The position numbers and the translations under genes are program-made. From Perilla frutescens (lineage: Eukaryota; Streptophyta; Magnoliopsida; Lamiales; Lamiaceae): a stretch of DNA of 64,000 nt. This document shows positions 55,684 to 64,000 of the stretch, piece by piece. Positions within the stretch are counted from its first letter, which is position 1, and each line of letters opens with the position of its first letter. The notes beneath the pieces are model-generated. The model worked only from the letters and a program-made list of their open reading frames with translations, made no database searches and had not been told where the DNA came from. The stretch is taken from positions 8,953,501-9,017,500 of the forward strand of contig BRKX01000004.1 in NCBI GenBank assembly GCA_026008535.1, read 5' to 3'.

Positions 55684-58600
55684 TGTAACAGCCCGATCCC
55701 GAGAGATGGATTAACAAATGGGGACAGGGTGTTAATTAAGGGATTAATATAAATAACGGAAGATTACAAAGAAGGTTTACGAATAGAGATACACTCTCAA
55801 AAGATAGATGATGATGCTCGAGATTACTTGATTAAGAAGGAATTATACTTGGCGAAATGTGACGAAATGAAATAGGCTAATTAATCATATACCCACAAGC
55901 ATAGACCCATTCATAGGTCAAAACGGATAAACAAATACTGACGTGCACAAGCCTCTTTATAGGCGAAAGAAAAATATACTCAAGAAGCAGGATTAAAACT
56001 TAATACGCATCATTATATATATAAGATCATGTTTTTGACATTGTTCATAGAACTCGAATGAGATAGCAAATTCTTAGAAGTTGTAGATAGAGTGAATCAG
56101 AGTAGCAGAATTATAGTGGAATTCAAAAAGCTTATACTATAACAAAAATATTTTGGCAGCCAACCACATCCACAACCACCAACATCCTCAGCAGCTCAAC
56201 CTGAAAACATTTGAAAATAAGAGGTTTCAACAAAACACTTTAATAAACTTCAGAAATATCCAATAATTAACTGACGGTATATGGAGAGAAAAAATGCAAA
56301 AGCCCTCTCCATATCCACAAAACCTTTTCTTTTCTTTTGGGACCATCCTGACTCAAACCTGATATCAACTACACCCTTACGCATACCTTAGGACACAAGA
56401 GGGGTTACCTCAAATATCTTTACGAGTTTGCGAGGAATAATCCCAGTAGTGACTCACTTAACGATCAAAGATCAAAAGTCCTCTGAGCTCAATTCCTACT
56501 TAAGCAAAATGCTAAATTCCTGCATTCCTTAACCTTGCTAGCAAAACAAAACCTAGAGCAATGTCTAGGACTAATCCTTTACTTTTGCATGATCTCGTCC
56601 TATGAGGGATTTATCACTACCCTAGAAGGCAATCCTTAACAATATAAGCCTTAGCAAAATATCAACATTCAAATACAAGAAAATGAACATATATAAACAT
56701 GTATTGCAGCTAAAGGCAATTCTAAATATCTCATGCTAGGCATAATCAACACTTAAGAATTTCTAGCATATCTAAACATCTTTGAGAGGTCAATTAACAT
56801 ATAATATCTTCCTTTCCTTTCTTCCTTTGTACAGAGATCAATTAGGTATAGCAAAATATTTTGTTGGATATCTCATTTGCCCTATCATGCTTCTAGAGCT
56901 TATTAGCTCAAACTTTTAGATGAGTATAGATTTAGCCACCTCGATTACTGAGTGGAAGATGATGCAACAAGCTAATGATCCTTCTCCAGGTTTCCACGAG
57001 GTTCACTTCCTCCTACATAAGTCGAATCATCAACTTAGCGGCCTCCTTCATAGATTTCTAACAACTAACATGAAATTAAACAATATCTAACTCTTATACC
57101 CTTAACTAGGACTTAAACATAGATTGCACGACTCTATAACCTTCAGAAAACATGAGGGTTTGTAAGAGTTGAGTTTGGAACACACTTGGAAGTGAAACAT
57201 GGCGGATGTGGCCTGGCACGGGCCGTGCTAGGCCTCGAGGTGAGAATAATATGCCCAGGCCTTCCGGTATGGGCCGTGCTAAGCTGGCACGGTCCGTGCG
57301 CGCCCTGGCACGGACCGTGCTAAGCTAGCACGAGCCATGCCATCAGTTCAGCAACATTTTATGAGCTCTGTACGGGCCGTACAACCCTTACACGGTCCGT
57401 GCACTCTCATGAACCGTAAAATCTTTTGATTAAAGTGTTGGTCGAGGTGTTACTCGGTCGCCTCTCCCTTTTCTTGATGTTTTAAACTTAAAAACGAGGC
57501 TTAACACTTGCAAAAAAATAGGAATGAACATGCTTTAGAACTTTAAAATCGACATTATGAAATAACACGATTATCTCTTGAACATTTAGAAATAACAACG
57601 AAATCTAAATGCAAATCTTAAATAGAACTTCAAACGAAATAAATGAGACTAACAATGAGAAATAATAACGAGAATAACAACAAGCAATATTAACGGGAAC
57701 GCTATTAACCTTGGAATTTAACAAGAATCGAAATACTAAACTTTCGATGGAAATAAACAAATAATAATGAAGAACACTAAGAACGCGAAGAATGAAAATA
57801 AAATACGGAATTTAAAAGAGAAGAAAGAAATGGGATTCGAGACTGACGAACAAGAATGGATGGAGTGGAGCGCGTCGAAGGAATGTGGCTCGCTCGGCGT
57901 CTCATCAAGTTGCAACGGCGGAAGAGCCGTCTGCTACAACCCAATGACGCCCCTAGCACCTTCCCTCACTGCATCCCTTCCATGCTACTCCGCTCATCAT
58001 CTCGAAGGAACACTCACGAAGAATGTCCCTCGCTTTGACAAGAACTTCTCTCGGCTTAGAACTTTTTTACTCCCTCTAGCTTTAGAGAATGATGAATGGT
58101 GTGGGAAATAATTGAAGGGGTGGTGGGGTATTTATAGGTGTGGGTTTAGCTTCCTTGAGAAGCCACTTCAGTGCAGGAACACTGCAAAAGTTACTCGGGA
58201 TTGGGTTAAAAGCTGCTTTATTCGATGTCGAGGTCCAAATGACCTCAGGTATTAAATCCGAAAATACTAGGAGACTCGTTAGCTCAAGTACTATTGAACC
58301 AACCTGACTCGGGATGAAGAAGTGGTCGTTAGAAGAAAGATAAGCCAAGATTTCTTTTTCAGAATTACTTTTTACTATTTAATCAGACTGACAGATTTTG
58401 CTCCCGAGTGTTCGAAGGACCTTAGAATGGAAATCCATAAACACGGATGGATTTCTTGAGTCATTTCCCATAAGAGGGGCTTAACAGAATAAGACTCAGA
58501 TTAATAAGGAGGATTTCCTATATTTCCAAATCACGAATGCACGCAAAAGTTACTATTCATTCATCTTTTAAATACGTTTTTCATCACCAGAACTTCAAAT

Positions 58601-58843
58601 GACTTTAGAATAAAATTTCGGGAACACGAACACACTCCTTGAGTTAAAAACTTTCTAACAAGACCAAAATCGGCGATAACAAAGTTAAGATCAAAATTTT
58701 CGAAAAGACGATTTTATGAAAATTGACCCCTAAAGTCGTGACTGACATCTGACTTCACTTAAACCTTATTTAAATTTCTTCTGTAACTAATTAATTACTC
58801 TTAGGAATTTTCTAAACATTATTTGAAAATCTGGGGTGTTACA
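55684..58843 (-). mobile_element. 3.16-kb solo LTR with perfect target duplication
   Basis: The unit begins TGTAACA and ends TGTTACA, inverted termini of LTR type. It is flanked by the perfect 5-bp duplication AATGA (55679-55683 and 58844-58848). Length and TGTAACA ends fit Del/Tekay-like gypsy LTRs. The best TATA box is on the minus strand (CTATAAATACC, about 58125-58135), which gives a minus orientation. Seven copies of a GCACGGnCCGTGC palindrome or its variants lie at 57216-57402. There is no interior or second LTR, so unequal recombination removed them. ORFs inside, including 57767-58111, are not credible genes. Confidence 0.85.
57216..57402. repeat. array of GCACGGnCCGTGC palindromes
   Basis: Seven related palindromic words occur in 190 bp: GCACGGGCCGTGC, TATGGGCCGTGC, GCACGGTCCGTGC, GCACGGACCGTGC, GCACGAGCCATGC, TACGGGCCGTAC and ACACGGTCCGTGC. 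They contrast sharply with the AT-rich surroundings. The same core occurs in the solo LTR at 33505-33620. Confidence 0.75.
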
Positions 58844-58848
58844 AATGA

Positions 58849-59266
58849 GTATTATTGAAACTGCTAGAGAAGAGAGGCATCAGCCTCAGAGAGGAGCATG
58901 GGGTGAAGTCTGAAGAAATACCAGAGCAGAGAGGCATCAGCCTTACGAGGAAGTTTGGGGAGATGTTTGGAGGAATGCTAAACAAAAAGGAGAATCTACC
59001 AATAGATGGAGAAGATGAAGCTGAAGGGAGGTGCATGCAACTGAAGAAGACAAGGAAGAAACTGAAAAAAAAAAGAAAATAGCAAAACTGCTGTAGATTG
59101 AGATGAATCTAATCAGTTCATGCAAAATAGTATCTTAGATACTCAAAAGGTTTTCCTATGCTTGATTGTGTATCTCTTTTACACAAATTGAAAGATTCTC
59201 AAATCAGTTTTTCCATCATTATTGCTCATTTTTACCAGGTTTTGACATCATAAAAAATGGGGAAAT
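58849..59266 (+). other. resumed interior, GAGAGGCATCAGCCT repeats and polypurine tract
   Basis: Sequence interrupted at 55683 resumes here. Two copies of AGAGAGGCATCAGCCT lie 56 bp apart, giving the repeated RGISL residues in a small frame (58855-59082) that ends in a Lys-rich run. The stretch ends in TTTTGACATCATAAAAAATG then GGGAAAT, the tract preceding the 3' LTR. Confidence 0.45.
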
Positions 59267-61175
59267 TGTTAGAAAAAACTATCAAGAGTTACCTAATCCT
59301 TGTTGTGGTTTTGAAGAAATGTCAAAACATGTCAAAATGCTTTCAAAAGTTGAAAGAAAATCAAGTAGAAAACCGTGATTGATCAAACAAAAGATTGAGC
59401 TAAACAAAGCCTAAGAAGATTAATCCAAAAGAAAAGAAGAGAGAAGAAAAAGAAAAGGAATAAAAAAAAGAAGAAAGAAAAAAAAGAAAAAGAAAAAGAA
59501 GCAGATCAAATCCAGCCAAGAGCTGAGAAAAAGAAAGCTAAAGCTTGATTGCTAGATCAATTAGCAAGACAACAAACTGAAGATGCAGACTGTCAAACTG
59601 ACAAGTTCAAAGTACTAACTGACCATCAGGGTCAAAATAGTACACATGGCAATTGAAGCATTCAAGTCTGCAGTTCATGATCTGTACGAGCTGAAGAATA
59701 TTCCAGTTCGAAGTACCAGCTGAAGAAAATGCCAGTTCAGAATTCCAGCTCAAGATTGTACCAGCTAAAGAAAATGCCAGTTAAGAATTCCAGCTGAAGA
59801 ATATGCCCGTTCAGTATTCCAGCTGAAGATTGTACCAGCTGAAGAAGGCACCAGCCCAAAGTACTAGCTGAAGAAGGCACCAGCCCAAAATACTAGCTGA
59901 AGGAAGCAACAGTCCGAAGTACCAGCTGAAGAAAGTACTAGTTCAAAGTACCAGCTGAAGAAAATGCAAGTTCAGAGTACCAGCTGAAGAAGACCAAACT
60001 GGAGCTCAGAAAGCGTCAGGCCAGAGCCCATAATTTCCAGCTAAAGAATGGCAAAATTGGAGCTTAAGTCTGCTAACAAGATGCGCAGAACTGACAGCTG
60101 AGGATATGACCTAACTGAAGATCACAACTGCCAGCTGAAGCCCAGAACTGACGCTCAAGACGAATGCTGAAACTGGAAGCAAGAATTCCAAGAACTGCCA
60201 GCAAGAAGATCTTGAAGTTAATGCAACCAAGATCCTGGATTAAAAGCTTGTCAGAGAACAAAGGCAGTTCAACGGGATCATTAATGATCATTCGTTGATG
60301 TCCAAATAGTCACAATCTTAGTCTTATATAAAGGATAAGTGACTCAACTTGTGACGAGACTTTTTGCGCAGACACTTTATGCTAATAGACTTTTGAAAAC
60401 ACTCTTGCTGAAACACTCTTTGCAAGAACACCTGTCGCAAAGATCGGTTCAAGATCAAGCTATAAGCATCAGTAGTAAAAGTCCTAACTGAGAAGAAGAA
60501 GCCAATCGCTCAACATCAAGCTCGCTGTTGAAGAAGTCTAGCCAGAGCCAGCTTCTCAGTTCAGATTTATACCGAGCAACTACCCAGCTTAAGTTCAAGG
60601 AGCACGCCAGTTGATAACAGATTCAAGACTGCATTCTTGAAGATCGAAAGAGATCTAAAACCTTGAAAAGATGAGTAATAGCAACTTATCTTTCCAGCGA
60701 ACAGTTAGGGATCGCAAGTGTGAGCTGTCGACCTACCGGATGAGGAGATCGCATTCATTGGAACTGCGGTTTCCGAGATAGCACCCGTTGAAAAGGAGAC
60801 CGCGACTCGTAAGTTCGCCGTTCGCCAGGTTCAACACATTGTCTTCACTGAGTAATTGTAATAAAGAAACTTTACTAATGTATAGTGGATTTCCCTTTTC
60901 AGTAAGGAAGATAGGATGTAGAAGTTTAAGCTTCGAACCTCTATATACTGTTTGTGTGTATTTATCTCATTACTTTTCAGTTGCATGTTCCTAACTGCAC
61001 ACATCTTCACACAAGTCGTACCTAGTGCCAACTGATCATCTCAATTGATCAAGTGCAGCGATAAGTTTTCATTACGTGAGTCAAGGGCCCTATTCATTCC
61101 GCATGTATTTTTAGATTTTGGATCAATTTATTCACCTCCCTCTCTAAACTGATTCGGACTCACACGGGACCAACA
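59267..61175 (+). repeat. 3' LTR (1.9 kb) with E-box minisatellite in U3
   Basis: The LTR begins TGTTAGAAAAAACTATC and ends ACACGGGACCAACA. A TATA element (CTTATATAAAGG, 60322-60333) follows a minisatellite of ~30-bp units (59696-60140). An inverted partner copy at 62036-63932 confirms both ends. U3 also contains a long GAAAAAG purine tract (59420-59510). Confidence 0.85.
59696..60140 (+). repeat. U3 minisatellite, unit ~CCAGCTGAAGAAAATGCCAGTTCAGAGTA
   Basis: A ~30-32-bp unit is repeated about 12 times with drift. Nine copies of the palindrome CAGCTG, an E-box, are exact; other units have CAGCTA or TAGCTG. The array lies just upstream of the TATA element in the LTR. The inverted LTR has a matching array at 63120-63520. 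In that copy one frame gives an 18-residue repeat, an artefact of the unit length. Confidence 0.8.
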
Positions 61176-62035
61176 TATTCCATTCAATTAATGTCTATTT
61201 CATCCAATTAGGGTTTAGTCCACCTTAATTAGGGTTTAATTCCATCCCAATTATGTATTATATATGATAATTTAATAATTTTTGTGTTTTCTTATTCTCA
61301 TGTGATTTCGTCACGCTAAAATGATAATAGTGTGATGCTAAAATGAACAAACACATGTAATTAAGAGTAAATTTAGATGTTAATCTCATGAAACTTTGTC
61401 GTGCTAAAATGAAATCAATATAATAATAATATGAATATATATTCATACTATTATGAACATATAATTACGATAAAATAAACGAACAACATATATACTGTTA
61501 TGAGTAAATTTCCATCTTTTTCTCATACAATTTTGAATTTCTAAAATGAAATCAATATATAATATATCAAATTAAAAAAAAATACTCTTTTATTTAAGAT
61601 CTCATATATCTTTGTTTATCAGAAAATATGGATAAAATTATAAATATTTATTTTTAATGTTTATTCCATCTCAATTAGGGTTCATCCGATCGCAAATAAG
61701 GTATATTTTATTCAATTAGTGTTTGATTCTCTCAACTATGGTTTATTCAATCCAATTAAATCTTTTTCCATTCCAGGTAGGGTTTATAATGTCCATTTAG
61801 GGTTTAATTACATCTCTATGAGATACTATGGTAATTCCAATAATATTGTATTTTTTTATTCTTATAAAATTTCATTATACTAAAGTAAAAGCAATATAAT
61901 GCTAATATGCTCATATAACTATGTTAAAATGAATAAACAATACATGATATTGACAATATTTATTAACAAATAATCAACCGCAAGTGTACCGTGCTATTGT
62001 AAATAATACTGAGCAAAAGTATCGTATGCACAAGT
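61176..62035. other. spacer between tail-to-tail LTRs, with repeat relics
   Basis: The first part has CCAATTAGGGTTTA words recurring (61196-61240, 61665-61810) and GCTAAAATGAAC/ACTATTATGAAC words like the minisatellite of the 31212 element. The last 60 bp (CAACCGCAAGTGTACCGTGC, 61976 on) resemble, on the minus strand, the end of the TGATAA-type LTRs. No gene is present. Confidence 0.45.
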
Positions 62036-63932
62036 GTTGGTCCCGGGTGAGTCCGAATCAGTTTAGAAGGGGGTTAATAAACTGACTCCAAATTCTTAAA
62101 ATAAGTGCGGAATGAATAGGTCCCTTGACTCGCGTAATGAAAACTTATCGGTGCACTTGATCAGTTGAGATGATCAGTTGCCTTAAAGTGCAACTTGTGT
62201 GATGATGTGTGCAGTTATGAATATGCAACTGAAAAGCAATAAGGTGAGCACACACAAGCAGTTTATACAGGTTCGAAGCTTAAACTTCTACGTCATCTCT
62301 TCCTTACTGAAAAAGGCAATTCACTATGCAATGGTAAAGTTTCTTTATTACAATTACATAGTGAAGATAATATGTTGAACCTGGCAAATGGCCATTTTAT
62401 GAGTCACGACCTCCTTTTCAACTAGTGCTGTCCCAGAAACGGCAATTCTAACAAATATGGTTTCCTCAGCCGGTGTCGATAGCTCACACTTGCAATCCCC
62501 TACTACTCGTTGGATAGATAAGGTGTTATTACCCATCTTTTTAAGGTTTTAGATCTCTTTCAATTTTCAAGAATACAATCTTGAATCTGGTATCAACTTA
62601 TATACTCCTTTAGCTTGAGCTGGGTAGTTGATCGGTGTAATTTTAAACTGAGAAGCTTGCTCTTGCTGGACTTCTTCATTAGCTAGCTTGATGATGAGCG
62701 ATCGGCATCTTCTTCTCAGTTGGGACTTTTGCAGTAGTTTAGCGTTTTGAACTTTGAGCTTTTCTGGAGAGAAAGTGAGCTCTTCTAATATCTGCTTTTT
62801 AAGAATTTGACAATTCTTCTTGATCAGCAAAGTCTAATTTGCAAAATTTTGTTGGTAAAAGTCATGCTTATCACAAGTTAAATCACTCATCTTTTATAGA
62901 TGGATGAGCTTGTGACCGTTTGTGAATCAACGAATGATCATAAATGATTCGTTGATTTTGAAATCCATTGAGGGGCTTTCTGATAATGTAGCCGTTGCAG
63001 TGCCTTTGTTCTCTGGCAAGCTTTTACTCCAAGATCTTGCTTGCATTAACTTCAAGATCTTCTTGTTGGCAGTTCAGGAAATTTTAATTTCCAGTTTCGG
63101 CTTCTGTCTTGATCTTCAGTTCTAAGCTTCAGCTGGCAGTTGTGATCTTCAGTTAGGGCATATCCTTAGCTGGCAGTTTTGGGCTCTAGCTTGTTGCTTT
63201 TGGAGCTTCATTTTGGTTTTCTTCAGCCGGTAGTTCTGAACTGACATTTTTCTTCAGCTGGTATTCTGAACTAGTACTTTTTGTTAGCTGGTACTCTGAA
63301 CTGGTACTTTCTTCAGCTGGTATTCTGGACTGGTGTTCCTTTAGCTGGTACTCTGAACTACTACTTTCTTCAGCTGGTATTCTGGAGTGGTGTTTCTTCA
63401 GCTGGTACTCTGAACTGCTACTTTCTTCAACTGGTATTCTGGACTGGTGTTTCTTCAGCTGGTACTCTGAACTGCTACTTTCTTCAGCTAGTACTCTGAG
63501 CTGGCACTTTCTTCAGCTCACGAACTATAGACTGAAATGCCTTAATCGGCATGTATACCATTTCGACCCTGATGGTCAGTTGGTATTTTGAACTTGTCAG
63601 TTTCACTCTTCTGACAGCCTGCATCTTCAGTTTATTTGACTTACTAACTGATTTAGTAATCAATCTTCTGATTTTCTTCTTTTCGCAGTACTTGGCTAGA
63701 TTTGATCTGTTTCTCTTTTTTTCTTTTCATTTTTTATTCATTTTCTTTTTCTTTCTATTTTTTTCTTTAGATTGAGCATTTTTTGGCTTTGCTTAGCTCA
63801 ATCTTTTGTTTGATCAATGACGGTTTTCTGCTTAATTTTCTTTCAGTTTTTAAAAGCATTTTGACATGTTTTGACATTTCATCAAAATCACAATAGGGAT
63901 TAGGTAACTCTTGATAGTTTTTTCTAACAATT
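62036..63932 (-). repeat. inverted copy of the 59267-61175 LTR
   Basis: On the plus strand it starts TGTTGGTCCCGGGTGAGTCC, the reverse complement of the other LTR's end, and stops at TAGTTTTTTCTAACA. To its right, ATTTCCCCCTTTTTGATGAT is the complement of the polypurine tract, so the element's interior continues beyond the window. The sequence is clearly the same family with moderate divergence and an expanded minisatellite (63120-63520). The pair is arranged tail to tail, 860 bp apart. Confidence 0.85.
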
Positions 63933-64000
63933 TCCCCCTTTTTGATGATGTCAAAACCTGGCAAAATTGAGCAATGATGATGAAAAAACTGATTTGAGAA
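63933..64000 (-). mobile_element. start of the inverted element's interior (runs off the window)
   Basis: AAAAAGGGGGAAAT on the minus strand is the polypurine tract. Beyond it, GGTTTTGACATCATC matches 59239 on the other element. Only 68 bp are visible. Confidence 0.7.

Larger units (their letters stand above)
50786..59266 (+). mobile_element. interior of a large 5'-truncated LTR element with duplicated accessory ORFs
   Basis: The interior leads directly into the LTR at 59267 through polypurine TGGGGAAAT. It holds an ORF end (50947-51228), two paralogous accessory ORFs (51567-52598 and 54075-54870) and a 3.16-kb solo LTR (55684-58843) inserted later. No protease, RT or integrase is seen, so the autonomous functions are missing or were lost at the left truncation. 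AACTGA, TCAGTT and CAGCTGA words are conspicuously frequent throughout. Confidence 0.6.

Noticed and set aside
57767..58111. 114-codon ORF in the 3.16-kb solo LTR
   Set aside because: No domain, lies in the LTR promoter region, and overlaps shadows on the other strand.
59696..60140. CRISPR-like regular repeat
   Set aside because: Units drift, spacers are not unique, and it sits in a plant LTR promoter. It is a minisatellite.
63281..63499. 72-codon ORF with a striking 18-residue repeat (AGTLNxYFLQLVFW)
   Set aside because: It lies antisense to the U3 minisatellite of an LTR; the repeat follows from the DNA unit length and has no start context or domain.

Overview
The window is nuclear DNA of a flowering plant, almost certainly a eudicot. 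It is AT-rich, carries three intronless dirigent-protein (DIR) genes or gene remnants, and is otherwise filled with plant transposable elements of most major classes. One retroelement encodes a paired 'plant transposon protein'-like domain that I associate with Lamiales genomes, so an asterid of the Lamiales is my best guess, at low confidence. There are no bacterial-style operons, no CRISPR array and no intact tRNA or rRNA gene.

Layout. 1-1047: 3' end and 3' LTR of a Ty1/copia-type element. 1098-2050: three degenerate copies of a ~365-bp tandem repeat. 2100-5000: AT-rich DNA with one small minus-strand ORF and a TA-microsatellite-bounded element end. 5214-5816: DIR1, apparently intact. 6350-7860: non-autonomous CACTA element. 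8743-8947: tRNA-type SINE. ~9135-10090: repeat R1. 10220-10800: DIR2, a pseudogene. 10804-15685: complete Ty1/copia element (Copia-1, minus strand) inserted at the 3' end of DIR2. 16129-28076: a second Ty1/copia element (Copia-2, plus strand) with perfect target-site duplications. Inside it sit a 5.6-kb non-autonomous Ty3/gypsy-like element (16753-22354) and a 1.16-kb composite Mutator-like element (25026-26181). 28595-32470: solo-LTR-like sequence, a MITE, repeat R2 (inverted relative to R1), a TIR element in a TA microsatellite, and a LINE-type RNase H relic. 33197-34590: solo LTR with perfect TSD. 35587-36153: DIR3, apparently intact. 36504-41690: degenerate Ty1/copia element (Copia-3) and other LTR material. 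42000-46977: degenerate Ty3/gypsy element (minus). 46978-50780: remnant of a non-coding LTR element (minus). 50786-61175: a large retroelement with duplicated accessory ORFs, itself split by a 3.16-kb solo LTR (55684-58843). 62036-63932: an LTR of the same family in inverted, tail-to-tail orientation.

How the parts relate. DIR1 and DIR3 encode secreted dirigent proteins, a family that guides stereoselective coupling of phenoxy radicals in lignan and related phenolic pathways. DIR2 and DIR3 are close paralogues. AT-rich flanking DNA downstream of DIR1 is repeated downstream of DIR2 and once more at ~8100-8300 with no gene beside it, so the locus grew by local duplication and at least one copy has decayed. 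Transposons then accumulated in layers. The most notable structural finding is 25026-26181: two foldback MITE copies enclose about 700 bp of unrelated DNA with a 35-codon transmembrane ORF, and one 10-bp target duplication surrounds the whole unit, as in a bacterial composite transposon. Two other signals deserve attention: GC-rich palindromic word arrays in three LTRs of unlike sequence, and an E-box minisatellite upstream of the TATA box of the 59267-61175 LTR.
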